Positions 8,900 through 17,929 of a DNA stretch of 64,000 nucleotides are shown in pieces. Within the stretch, counting starts at the first letter, position 1. Each line of letters opens with the position of its first letter. Origin of the DNA: an uncultured Thermoguttaceae bacterium. Its GTDB lineage: Bacteria; Planctomycetota; Planctomycetia; Pirellulales; Thermoguttaceae. The notes under the pieces were generated by a model. That model had not been told where the DNA came from. It saw only the letters and a list, made by a program, of their open reading frames with translations, and made no database searches. The translations under genes and the position numbers were made by a program. The stretch covers positions 231,621 through 295,620 of the forward strand of contig CALKER010000004.1 in NCBI GenBank assembly GCA_938084835.1, given 5' to 3'.

Positions 8900-11035
8900 G
8901 TGACCACGATCATGATCGATAGTATCATCGTCATCGCCATAGCCGGGCCCTTGCTGGGATCCATAATCACCGCGGTTTTAGGGCCACGTTTCTTACGCGA
9001 CCGAAGTCACATACCGGCCATAGCCGGGGTAAGCGTGGCTTTTGTGGCGAGTTTGCTGCTTGCTGGCTATCTTTGTTTTGGTCTGGCAGGAGGCGATACA
9101 GCTCCTCGTTCCCCAGAAAGCGCCGATCTCGACTTTGGCATCTCTTCCGATTTCGCCATGGGGATAGAGCGTATCGTGACTTTATGGACGTGGGCGCATG
9201 TCGACCAAGCCTACAGAGCTCCCTCGTTGCCCTCGGTTGCCTCGCCGATAGATCGGCCTTTTGCGATTGCGGTCAGTCTTCGAATCGATCCACTTACTGT
9301 GTTTATGCTTGTGACGGTGACGTCGGTTTCACTTCTTGTGGTCATTTACTCGATCGGTTACATGGCGGGGGATCCGGGCTACTGGCGTTTTTTCACCTAC
9401 ATGTGCTTGTTTGTCTTTTCGATGATGATGCTTGTCTCAGTAAGTAATTTTCTCCTGCTTTACATCTTCTGGGAGGCGGTGGGATTATGTAGCTATCTGC
9501 TCATCGGGTTTTGGTACACGCGGCCGGCGGCTGCGGCTGCGGGGAAAAAAGCTTTCCTTGTGAATCGGGTGGGAGACTTCGGCTTTGCTCTAGGTGTCTT
9601 CCTTTTATGGACAGCTTACGGCACACTTGACATGCATGATACTCATCTTGTGCCTGGCATTTTGGGAGAAACTCGCATCGCTGCCGGCCCTAGCGGCTTT
9701 GTGGGAGGAACCCTTGGGCTGGGCATTTGCATGCTTTTGTTTTTGGGAGCGTGTGGGAAGAGTGCCCAGTTTCCGCTTCACGTGTGGTTGCCCGATGCGA
9801 TGGAGGGCCCAACGCCGGTCAGCGCCCTCATCCATGCAGCAACGATGGTCACCGCCGGTGTGTACCTGGTGGCGCGGTGTGCGCCTCTTTTCCATGCTGT
9901 GCCCGAAGCTCAAGTCGTAGTCTGTTTGATTGGAACCGTAACGGCACTTCTTGCCGCTTTCATTGCTCTTAGCCAAACTGACGTGAAGCGAATCCTCGCC
10001 TATTCCACAATCAGTCAATTGGGTTACATGTTCGCTGCAGCCGGTCTGAGCACAGTAACAGCCGTCGCTGCCGCCATGTTCCACTTATTCACGCACGCTT
10101 TCTTTAAAGCACTCCTTTTCCTCTCCGCAGGAAGTTTAATGCATGCACTGTCTGGCGAGATCGACCTGCGTCAATTCGGTGGCTTACGAAGAAAACTTCC
10201 CCTGACACACCTCATGTTTTTGGTGGGAGGGCTGGCTTTAGCGGGTGTGGCTCCCTTGGCAGGATTTTGGAGTAAAGATGCGATCCTCCATGAAATTGCC
10301 GAACAAGAAAACCGCCTGCCGATGGCCTCACTTGTCTTTTGGGGCCTTGTCCTCGGAGCGGGACTAACCGCCTTTTACATCTTTCGAGCCTACTTTCTTG
10401 CGTTTTGGGGCCCCGAGCGGTTGCCCGAATCAAGCGGCGGCTACGTCCACGAATCCCCCCCGGTAATGCTCGTGCCGATGCTGCTTTTGGCGCTGGGGGC
10501 TGTGGGTGCTGGCTGGGTCTCATTTCTGCCTGGTGGAGTCTCCGGACTCCTTCAGCTTACGCCATCCCTGGTAGCGGTAGGAGGCGAACAGGCAGCCGAG
10601 CCTGCTCATCTAGAGCATCTATCCTTCGGTCCCAAGCATCTTCATGAGCTTGCCCACCATATTCCCGTTATTAGCACAGCGGTTGCTGTAGGAGGTATTC
10701 TGCTGGCAGCCATCATCTACCTTCCCTACGGAAGACCACTTCTTACGGTAGTGTGGACCCTAACCCGTGGGATTGGGCTCTATGCCCTTTCCTACGGGAA
10801 ATTGTTTATCGATGAAGTTTACGAAGGTGCGATCGTGCGACCCTTGCGTGCTTTGGCAAGCCTCTGCTCCACGTTAGACCAAAGAGTAATCGACCTGCGG
10901 GCGGTGGATGGAACCGCCCAGGCAATCCGCACAGCGGGCCAAGCCCTACGCACCTTAGGTCACGGGATGCTACCGGGTTATGCTCTCGCGATGCTGACCA
11001 TTGTGGTGCTTCTTCTTGCTTTCATGATGCTTTAA
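8900..11035 (+). CDS. nuoL: NADH-quinone oxidoreductase subunit L (ND5)
   Basis: NuoL is the distal antiporter-like proton pump of complex I. The 711-residue product is highly hydrophobic, with the expected 14 or more helices, and includes GKSAQFPLHVWLPDAMEGPT and the HLFTHAFFKALLFLSAG stretch holding the conserved lysine and histidines. The C-terminal part contains a polar linker and a last helix, consistent with the long lateral helix and its anchor. The GTG start has GGAG five bases upstream. Length is within the normal range (about 610-720). It follows the long nuoK spacer and precedes nuoM by 87 bases. Confidence 0.97.
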   Translation: MTTIMIDSIIVIAIAGPLLGSIITAVLGPRFLRDRSHIPAIAGVSVAFVASLLLAGYLCFGLAGGDTAPRSPESADLDFGISSDFAMGIERIVTLWTWAHVDQAYRAPSLPSVASPIDRPFAIAVSLRIDPLTVFMLVTVTSVSLLVVIYSIGYMAGDPGYWRFFTYMCLFVFSMMMLVSVSNFLLLYIFWEAVGLCSYLLIGFWYTRPAAAAAGKKAFLVNRVGDFGFALGVFLLWTAYGTLDMHDTHLVPGILGETRIAAGPSGFVGGTLGLGICMLLFLGACGKSAQFPLHVWLPDAMEGPTPVSALIHAATMVTAGVYLVARCAPLFHAVPEAQVVVCLIGTVTALLAAFIALSQTDVKRILAYSTISQLGYMFAAAGLSTVTAVAAAMFHLFTHAFFKALLFLSAGSLMHALSGEIDLRQFGGLRRKLPLTHLMFLVGGLALAGVAPLAGFWSKDAILHEIAEQENRLPMASLVFWGLVLGAGLTAFYIFRAYFLAFWGPERLPESSGGYVHESPPVMLVPMLLLALGAVGAGWVSFLPGGVSGLLQLTPSLVAVGGEQAAEPAHLEHLSFGPKHLHELAHHIPVISTAVAVGGILLAAIIYLPYGRPLLTVVWTLTRGIGLYALSYGKLFIDEVYEGAIVRPLRALASLCSTLDQRVIDLRAVDGTAQAIRTAGQALRTLGHGMLPGYALAMLTIVVLLLAFMML

Positions 11036-11122
11036 AGGTAAAGACCCCATGAGGAGCCTCCGCGCTCAGAAGAAGCACGAGACCTGAAACTATAGAGTAC
11101 CCATTTTGGGCGGACAGTACTG

Positions 11123-13120
11123 ATGGAAGTGTTGTTGATCATTAGCCTGTTTTTGCCCACCCTCGGGGCGCTAGCAATTTGGGTCGGCGCCGCTCCGCCA
11201 CGCCAAACGGCGCTTGTGGTAGCGGTGACGGTCCTCGTGATGGCCTTGGTATTGGCGGGGGGATATCGCGGCGCTGAACGTCACGACGGTGTCCCCGGAG
11301 AATTTGCCGTGATCGATGACCTCGGCTGGCTAGGAGTGAGTACACCTTGGCTTGATATTCGATTGAGCGTGGGCCTCGATGGGTTAAGTCTCCCTCTGTA
11401 CATCCTTACCACCTTGCTTACAGTTGTGGCCATTATCGTCAGTTGGGAGGAGATCAAGCTTGGTCCGCGGGCCTTTTACGGGCATCTGCTTTTGCTGGAG
11501 ACTGCCATGCTCGGCGTCTTCGCCGCCCGCGACGTGATCCTTTTTTATGTATTCTTCGAGTTGACTTTGCTTCCCCTGTATTTTCTCATCGGCATTTGGG
11601 GAAGTGAAGCCCGCCAATATGCGGCGATCAAATTCTTTTTGTTCACACTTGCGGGAAGTGTGTTGACCTTTTTGGCCCTTTTGGCCATTAGTTTTTGGCA
11701 TGGATATAACGTGGGGCGACTGACGTTTTCGATTCCGGAAATCACTGCTGGGCTTAGAGCTCGCCCCATGGAGTTTTCCGCCCAGTTGGCGATTTTCCTC
11801 GGACTTTTCGCCGGTTTTGCGATTAAGGTTCCGTTAATCCCCTTCCACACTTGGTTGCCGCTGGCTCATGTGGAAGCTCCCACTGCCGGCAGCATTTTGT
11901 TGGCGGGAATCTTGCTTAAAGTGGGCAGTTACGGATTCGTGCGCTTTTGTTTGCCTCTCCTGCCCGAAGCCACCGTCGCTTGTCTACCCTGGCTTGTGAC
12001 ACTTTCCGTAGCAGGCGTTGTGTACGGATCCTTTGTGGCCTTGGCCCAACAGGATCTAAAGCGTCTCATCGCTTATTCGAGTATTGGGCATCTGGGGTTC
12101 TGCATGCTCGGTGTCTTTTCACTTAGCCGAGCCGGCGTGGCTGGCGGTGTCCTGCAGATGATCAACCACGGCATTTCTACAGGAGCACTTTTCGCACTGG
12201 TGGGAATGCTTTATGAGCGATTTCACACCCGGCAGATCGCCGCCTACGGCGGACTGGCTCGCAAAATGCCCGTCTGGGCCTTTTTCATGGGCTTGATGGT
12301 GTTGGCGAGTATCGGTCTTCCGGGACTCAACGGTTTTGCCGGTGAGGTGCTGGTGCTCATCGGCTTTTTCCAACGTGTTTGGGGACAATCGCAATGCCCG
12401 CCAGAGTGGTTTACTTACTTGGCAGCGTTGTCGGTCCTTGCTACCTTCGGGGTTGTTCTTGCTGCATGGTACATGTTGTGGATGACGGAGCGAGTCGTCT
12501 TTGGGCCTGTCCGGCTGCCCGTAGCACGGGGCAAGAACTCCGAAGATCAGTCCGAGCCCCCTCCGTCGCGGCATCCACACGGGGTGGATTCGCTCGGTAC
12601 GGAATCGCACCCGGGTGAAAATCTCTGGGACTTAAAACCGCGGGAAATCTGGGCACTTTGCCCACTTGCAATCCTTGTCGTATGGATTGGGGTCCAGCCG
12701 AGTTTTTTCCTGCGAATGTTCGAACCCACGTTGAGTTACCTTGTAGGGCCGGCAGAGCGGGCACTCCTGCGGCGACTACCAGCGGAAGAATTGCCGCTTG
12801 GCGCTTTCGTCCATTTCTCGCGTTCGATAACGTCGGGAAGTAAGGCTCAAACCCCGCCGGAATCCTTCAACGATTGCGATTTCGACATCGGTAACTTGTT
12901 TGAAAGTCGAAGCACCGTCCTCGGTTGGGCCCGCCATCCCGAAGCGATAATCCGTCAAACCCAAAGCCGCAACGGAGGGCTACTCAGCGAAGGCTGTGCT
13001 TTCGGCAGTAGCAGTCCGCATGCCAGCGTTATGAACCCAAGGAAAAGGCTGTCGGAGTTTGAAGCGCTAATCGCAGCGCAGTGCTCCGGCAGCACTGATC
13101 TCGGCTTAACCAGAGAATAG
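11123..13120 (+). CDS. nuoM: NADH-quinone oxidoreductase subunit M (ND4), extended
   Basis: NuoM is an antiporter-like proton pump of complex I. The first 470 residues carry the family signature, including KVPLIPFHTWLPLAHVEAPT, LLKVGSYGFVRF and INHGISTGALFALVG. The protein is 665 residues against about 500 for typical NuoM. A polar insert (about 475-500) precedes the last helix, and a tail of about 125 residues, mostly polar, follows it and is unlike anything I recognise. No frameshift is evident. The nuoN frame starts 55 bases downstream, so the tail is not a fusion with the next gene. Confidence 0.95.
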   Translation: MEVLLIISLFLPTLGALAIWVGAAPPRQTALVVAVTVLVMALVLAGGYRGAERHDGVPGEFAVIDDLGWLGVSTPWLDIRLSVGLDGLSLPLYILTTLLTVVAIIVSWEEIKLGPRAFYGHLLLLETAMLGVFAARDVILFYVFFELTLLPLYFLIGIWGSEARQYAAIKFFLFTLAGSVLTFLALLAISFWHGYNVGRLTFSIPEITAGLRARPMEFSAQLAIFLGLFAGFAIKVPLIPFHTWLPLAHVEAPTAGSILLAGILLKVGSYGFVRFCLPLLPEATVACLPWLVTLSVAGVVYGSFVALAQQDLKRLIAYSSIGHLGFCMLGVFSLSRAGVAGGVLQMINHGISTGALFALVGMLYERFHTRQIAAYGGLARKMPVWAFFMGLMVLASIGLPGLNGFAGEVLVLIGFFQRVWGQSQCPPEWFTYLAALSVLATFGVVLAAWYMLWMTERVVFGPVRLPVARGKNSEDQSEPPPSRHPHGVDSLGTESHPGENLWDLKPREIWALCPLAILVVWIGVQPSFFLRMFEPTLSYLVGPAERALLRRLPAEELPLGAFVHFSRSITSGSKAQTPPESFNDCDFDIGNLFESRSTVLGWARHPEAIIRQTQSRNGGLLSEGCAFGSSSPHASVMNPRKRLSEFEALIAAQCSGSTDLGLTRE

Positions 13121-13175
13121 ATCGAAACTATTTTCGTTGACGGTTGGTACCACAGGCTGCGGAGCTTCCCGCACG

Positions 13176-14804
13176 ATGTCTACGGAAACATTGTTGATCA
13201 TTATGCCAGAGGTAGTTCTATGTACGATGGCCGTTGTCATCTATGCAGCCTGTTTATGGATTGGCCATGGCAGCCTTTGGCGGTGGTTGGCGCTGGCCGC
13301 CCTAGTGATGGGAATTTTCACTTGGGGGATCAGTCCGCAGCATGTCTCTCACTTAGCTCAGCGAGAAGTAATGAGTGATTCGCTGGGCGAATACTTTCGG
13401 CTGTTAATCCTGGTGTCAGGTTTTCTGCTTATTCTCTGCCAATGGGAGCCTCCTGCCGGTCGGGGCAAGGCCGAATACATGGCCACTTTGCTCCTTGCTC
13501 TTGCGGGTGCGATGTTGGCCACCTCAGCCAAAGATCTCGTGCTGATCTTCGTGGGACTTGAGTTTCTATCGGTGGCCACCTACGTGCTCCTCTGCGTGGG
13601 ACGAGACGATCGGCTGGGACACGAAGCAGTGCTGAAATATTTCTTCCTCAGCGTGCTCAGTACGGTACTCCTCCTCTATGGGTTTTCGTTTCTTTACGGG
13701 CTGGGAGGATCAACGGACCTGAGCGTGGTGACTCATCGCCTGGCAACGATTTGGACGGGCACTACTGCGGTTAACTATCTTGCCATCGTCGCTTTGGTAC
13801 TAATCGGGGCAGGACTTGCTTTTAAGTCGGCGGCAGCACCGTTTCACTTTTATGCTCCGGACGTTTACAGTGGGACAAGCTACACCAATGCCGCCTTGCT
13901 TTCGGCACTGCCCAAAGTAGCAGGCTTGGCAGTCTTCCTCCGGTTGACAGGCCAAGTCTTTGCTGTCGGTCTGACCCCGAGCTGGCAACTGCTTGCCATT
14001 TTGGCAGCAGCCAGCCTAGCGGTGGGGAACTTGGGGGCCCTCCTTCAGCGTCACTTGCGGCGGTTGTTAGCTTATTCGTCGATCGCGCACGCGGGGTACA
14101 TGTTAATGGGAATTGCCGCGTTTGCCGCCGCTCGAGAGGCCGGCACCACCTCGCCATTTTTCTCCTTCGATGGCGCCGGAGCTTTTGCTCTCTACATCCT
14201 TGTTTACCTGTTAGCAACCCTTGGCATTTTCGCTGGACTTATCGCCTTGGAACGTGAAGGCCGCGAAGTGGTCGATATCGCCGATCTCTCAGGAGCGGCT
14301 TGGTCGAATCAACCGGCGGCGCGACTCGTGGCGTGGTCGATGGTCATCTGCCTTTTCAGTCTGGCCGGGGTACCGCCTTTGGCGGGATTCTGGGGAAAGC
14401 TGGCCATCTTCGGAAGTGCCCTCAGCATTCCTCCAGCCCACTCCGATGCCTTCGGCGTGTTCGTAGGACTTGCCATCTTTGCGGCGATCAACACTGCGAT
14501 AGGGGCAGCCTACTACTTGAGAATTATTGCTGCTCTTGTATTCTCGCCGGCAACGCAAAGGATCTCCGTTCGGTCGGCTGTTGGGCCACCGATAGCCGTG
14601 GTCATCACCGCTTTTTTCATCATCGGGATCGGCCTTTGGTGGCAGCCTTGGTGGCGCTGGGCCCAAACAGCAAGCCCACGCGTAACCAGCACCTTGTGGG
14701 TCAATGAAGAGACTCCCACAAGTGGGGAAGCAGGTTTCGCCCACAGCGATTGGCGCAACAATTTACCGAATGCGGCGCGGAATTTGGTTGCCCAGAATCC
14801 CTGA
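13176..14804 (+). CDS. nuoN: NADH-quinone oxidoreductase subunit N (ND2)
   Basis: NuoN is the third antiporter-like proton pump of complex I. The hydrophobic protein includes FKSAAAPFHFYAPDVYSG and SALPKVAGLAVFLR, typical of the family, and about 14 helices. I prefer the ATG at 13176 (GGAG eleven bases upstream, product 542 residues) over an in-frame TTG at 13137, which adds 13 polar residues. It is the last nuo gene of the cluster and is followed 21 bases later by a clear intrinsic terminator, which supports this as the operon end. Confidence 0.96.
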   Translation: MSTETLLIIMPEVVLCTMAVVIYAACLWIGHGSLWRWLALAALVMGIFTWGISPQHVSHLAQREVMSDSLGEYFRLLILVSGFLLILCQWEPPAGRGKAEYMATLLLALAGAMLATSAKDLVLIFVGLEFLSVATYVLLCVGRDDRLGHEAVLKYFFLSVLSTVLLLYGFSFLYGLGGSTDLSVVTHRLATIWTGTTAVNYLAIVALVLIGAGLAFKSAAAPFHFYAPDVYSGTSYTNAALLSALPKVAGLAVFLRLTGQVFAVGLTPSWQLLAILAAASLAVGNLGALLQRHLRRLLAYSSIAHAGYMLMGIAAFAAAREAGTTSPFFSFDGAGAFALYILVYLLATLGIFAGLIALEREGREVVDIADLSGAAWSNQPAARLVAWSMVICLFSLAGVPPLAGFWGKLAIFGSALSIPPAHSDAFGVFVGLAIFAAINTAIGAAYYLRIIAALVFSPATQRISVRSAVGPPIAVVITAFFIIGIGLWWQPWWRWAQTASPRVTSTLWVNEETPTSGEAGFAHSDWRNNLPNAARNLVAQNP

Positions 14805-14825
14805 GAACGTTCCGCCGACGAGAAC

Positions 14826-14853
14826 GCTCCTAGCACCGCTAGGAGCCTCCTTT
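14826..14853 (+). terminator. Intrinsic terminator after nuoN
   Basis: A perfect 9-bp stem GCTCCTAGC/GCTAGGAGC with a three-base loop (14826-14846) is followed by CTCCTTT. It stands just after the nuoN stop codon and probably ends the nuo transcript. The T-run is short, so termination may be partial. Confidence 0.75.
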
Positions 14854-15154
14854 CAGGGGATATGAACGGAACACAGGAGCGGGGATGACGCTTCATCCGA
14901 ACAAATCAGGCAGCTTTTCCCCCCGGCCTTCAATCCGCAGTGAGCGTTTCGAGCCCTAAATTCATTGCGATGCCCGTGGGTTTCCCGGAGCACTACAGAA
15001 AACTTGCTTCCACTGCCGAGAAAAAGCGACACTTTTAAGGAGACCTCGATACACTAATTCTTGAATCGCTTAGGTGTGGCAAGACAAAGTCAGCACCTTA
15101 CCTGTCAATTGGTTCCCAACCGGTTCAGAGCCCTCCAACCAGGCGGTCGCGGCG

Positions 15155-16690
15155 ATGTCCGAGCGTCGAATATCTATCGCAGCGTTGGCTCAGTTGCTGT
15201 CCAAGACTGTCCAACCTGTTTATGCCGTGGACGCCAAGCGGCGACTGGTCTGGTGCAACGAGGCCTTTGCAGAGTTTTTCGGTATTTCTCCACAGGTGGT
15301 GGTGGGACAGGAGTGCCGGTGGACTTCGCCGGGTCTTGCCCCTGAACAGCTCCCGCGAACGGATCAGGTGCTTTCGGCGATTTGTCCTTCCCCCGAGGTT
15401 CTTTCGGGGCAAAGCACTGCCGGCCGAATCTGCTGGAAAGATCCGCAAGGAAGAACTCGGATTTATCGCGTGCCTTATCTCTGCTTGCGAGATTCCCAAG
15501 GAAGCCCTCTAGTTCTCGTGGGGCTCATTGGTGAGGAAATAACCCCCGAGCTTGCCCAAGAGTCACCCCGGGAAGAACCGCTCACATCTGCTCAGCTTTG
15601 GCACGAGCGCTTATCTGGGATGCTGCAAAAAGAAGCCATGCGTTACCGGGTGGAACATCTCCTGGGCAATAGCCCTGCCATCCAACGGGCCCGCCGCCAG
15701 GTGATGGCTGCCGCCCAAACGAAAGCGCCGGTGCTTGTGGTTGGCCCAAGCGGTTCCGGAAGGCGATTCGTCGCCCAGGCCATTCACTACAACTCCCCAG
15801 AAGGTCTGCGAAGCTCCTGTATCACACTTGCCTGTCAGGTGCTTGATGCGGAGGCGGTCTATTCGACGTTAAAGGCCAGCCTTCGTTTTCGGCCGGGACC
15901 GGGGGAACTGCCCATCGGCACCATCGTACTGCTGGACGCAGAGGCTTTACCTGCCGGCGTGCAGAGCCAGATCGCTGCGGAGCTCAACGCTGCCGAAGCA
16001 ATCATCCGACTTGTGGCCACTAGCTCGATCCCCTTACTGCAACTTGCGGAGAAAGCTCAGGCCGATCCGAATTTCGCCACCTGGATGAGTACGTTGGTCA
16101 TCGAACTTTGCCCACTAGCCCAACGCCCCGAGGACATCCCACTGCTGGCCCAATATTTTCTGGAAGAAATTAACCGGGCCAGCGAAAAACAAGTCGCGGG
16201 GTTCTCCCCAGAAGCCCTTGATTGGCTTGTAGCATACCCCTGGCCGGGAAACGTTGCCGAGCTCCGGACGATTGTTTCCCACGCGCATCGGGTGGCCCGG
16301 GGACCCGTGGTAACCATCGAGGATCTTCCAGAGCGGATCTCCTTTGCCATCCAGGCTGCCTCCCGTCCGCCGGCGAAAGAGGAAACCATCGAGCTGAGGA
16401 GCTTTCTCCAGGCCATCGAGCACGAGTTGGTTCAACGCGCTTTGCAACGGGCTCGAGGGAACAAGGCAAAAGCGGCTCGATTGCTCGGGATAAGCCGGCC
16501 GAAGTTTCTGCGACTGCTCAGCCAATTGGGGGAGCAAGCAACCAAACCGCCGAAAACACCCCGTCGCCGTCCCATCCCCGACCGCTCGAGGCTTCCGCCT
16601 TTGACGGAAGAGGCCGCCGAAGAGGAAGTGCCCACCTTCGAAGAACTGGACGATGCGGGAAATCCTTCCGCGCCTCCCCCAGCAGCATAG
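15155..16690 (+). CDS. PAS / degenerate AAA+ / Fis-HTH regulator (NtrC-like without sigma-54 motif)
   Basis: The 511-residue product has an N-terminal PAS-like domain (about 15-125), an AAA+ domain of the enhancer-binding-protein type (about 165-400) and a C-terminal Fis-type helix-turn-helix (about 436-457: NKAKAARLLGISRPKFLRLL). Family hallmarks are damaged. The Walker A position reads GPSGSGRR, with Arg for the catalytic Lys; the Walker B region is IVLLDAE; the GAFTGA loop that contacts sigma-54 is not present; and the sensor-II motif is WPGNVAEL rather than WPGNVREL. It therefore probably binds DNA and senses a signal, but does not drive sigma-54 open-complex formation. Start chosen at ATG 15155; GTG 15074 would add 27 residues. 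A Pro/Glu-rich tail follows the HTH. Confidence 0.75.
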   Translation: MSERRISIAALAQLLSKTVQPVYAVDAKRRLVWCNEAFAEFFGISPQVVVGQECRWTSPGLAPEQLPRTDQVLSAICPSPEVLSGQSTAGRICWKDPQGRTRIYRVPYLCLRDSQGSPLVLVGLIGEEITPELAQESPREEPLTSAQLWHERLSGMLQKEAMRYRVEHLLGNSPAIQRARRQVMAAAQTKAPVLVVGPSGSGRRFVAQAIHYNSPEGLRSSCITLACQVLDAEAVYSTLKASLRFRPGPGELPIGTIVLLDAEALPAGVQSQIAAELNAAEAIIRLVATSSIPLLQLAEKAQADPNFATWMSTLVIELCPLAQRPEDIPLLAQYFLEEINRASEKQVAGFSPEALDWLVAYPWPGNVAELRTIVSHAHRVARGPVVTIEDLPERISFAIQAASRPPAKEETIELRSFLQAIEHELVQRALQRARGNKAKAARLLGISRPKFLRLLSQLGEQATKPPKTPRRRPIPDRSRLPPLTEEAAEEEVPTFEELDDAGNPSAPPPAA

Positions 16691-17119
16691 ACAAACCGCA
16701 GAATGTCCGCAAAAACCCTGGTGGCAAGCAGGCTCCGGCACGCAAATTACTCTGCTTACCAGGTTGATATCGGCAAATGTTGCTTCCGGAAGCCTTGATC
16801 GGCCGGTTTAATTCTAGCCAGTAGATTGGGCCCTTCCTTCTTGTTCCGATGGGGCCATAATTGGATCGGCCCGGCAGCGTCCTTGAGGCACCATGCTGAC
16901 AACCGAATCCTGAGCGGGGCTTTGGGCACCTCGCCAGGGTGCCCCCAACCGACCGGAGAAGGTTTCGAATTGAGGATGCAACAAGTCGAGTAAATGGCGT
17001 CCTCACCTTAAAATTTTTTCGCCTAAAGCTTCGGTTAAGCCGTTCTGCGGGGGAAGCTTTTCGCAAGTGGCAGGGTGATCTTTAGGTCGCGCAGCTTCAA
17101 AAGCCGAGGGAAGCACTTC
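16691..17119. other. 429-base intergenic region
   Basis: I see no gene, tRNA or strong hairpin with a T-run here. It separates the degenerate regulator from the receiver-like orphan on the same strand and may contain the promoter of the latter. Confidence 0.4.
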
Positions 17120-17629
17120 GTGAACACTTTCGGATTACCTGCTTGGGTTGTGGCACCCAATGCCACAAACGAACCAAAACGCTATGTTCCCCCGGGGACC
17201 GTGTGGCTTATCAGCCGCGATCCCATGGGGGCTGCCCTTGTGCTGCGGTATGTGCCCCGGGACCTCAATCTTCGGCTATGTAGGGATATTTCTCAAGCGG
17301 CACAAAGCGTAAAAACGGGCTTGCCCCAATTTGTGATCTATTACTGGCAACCGGACGAGACGGAAACCTTCTTCGCCTGGATAAAAGAGCTCTCGCGAGC
17401 TTGTCCTCCCATAGGTGTGGCCGTTGTGGGAAAATTCCTTTCCCTTTCCCACCAGCTGGCTCTTCGCGCCATGGGGGTAGCGCTTGTGGTAGACGACTTA
17501 TTCAAGCTGGAAAAGCTAAGTACGATGGTGAAACGATATTTTGAGTCTGTGCCTTGGTGGTCCTGGCCCGACGAGGTGCTAAGGCCGTTCCGACTGCCGT
17601 GGGAGGGTTATGCCACAGTGAAGAGCTAA
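17120..17629 (+). CDS. Hypothetical protein, possibly receiver-like (pseudo-REC)
   Basis: I do not recognise this protein by family. From the GTG at 17120 (GAGGGA eight bases upstream) it has 169 residues; an upstream GTG at 17075 is possible. The order of short strands and helices resembles a response-regulator receiver: GTVWLISRD, then QFVIYYW, then IGVAVVG, then LALRAMGVALVVDDLFKLEKL before a final helix. The usual phospho-acceptor Asp and the conserved Lys are not evident, so if it is a receiver fold it would be a non-phosphorylated one. Trp-rich C-terminus (PWWSWPDE). It lies between the PAS/AAA+ regulator and mrp on the same strand; a regulatory link is only inferred. Confidence 0.55.
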   Translation: MNTFGLPAWVVAPNATNEPKRYVPPGTVWLISRDPMGAALVLRYVPRDLNLRLCRDISQAAQSVKTGLPQFVIYYWQPDETETFFAWIKELSRACPPIGVAVVGKFLSLSHQLALRAMGVALVVDDLFKLEKLSTMVKRYFESVPWWSWPDEVLRPFRLPWEGYATVKS

Positions 17630-17929
17630 AAATGGCGGTGAAAGGATAGACAAAAGCAAAATAGATATGCCGATCTGAGTCCGTCAATTGGCGCAAGCCT
17701 TTCATTGTCCCACACGGATCCGAGCACCCTCCCAAGTCATCGAATTTGTCCCCCGAACATTGCCTCTGTAAACCAAAAGACACAAGCGGCATTTTTGCCA
17801 GAATGCAATCTCTCGAGATGTAAGACAGCCCAAGGCCTTAGCAAGTGGTCCCTCCCACAAGCTCCGCGAGGGTGGCACCACGCTGCGTGGTAGCTTCTGT
17901 GGTTTCCATCAAGTAGGTTTGTCACTGCG
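17630..17929. other. 300-base intergenic region before mrp
   Basis: No supported gene or strong structural signal. It may contain the mrp promoter, but no clear -35/-10 pair is visible. Confidence 0.35.
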
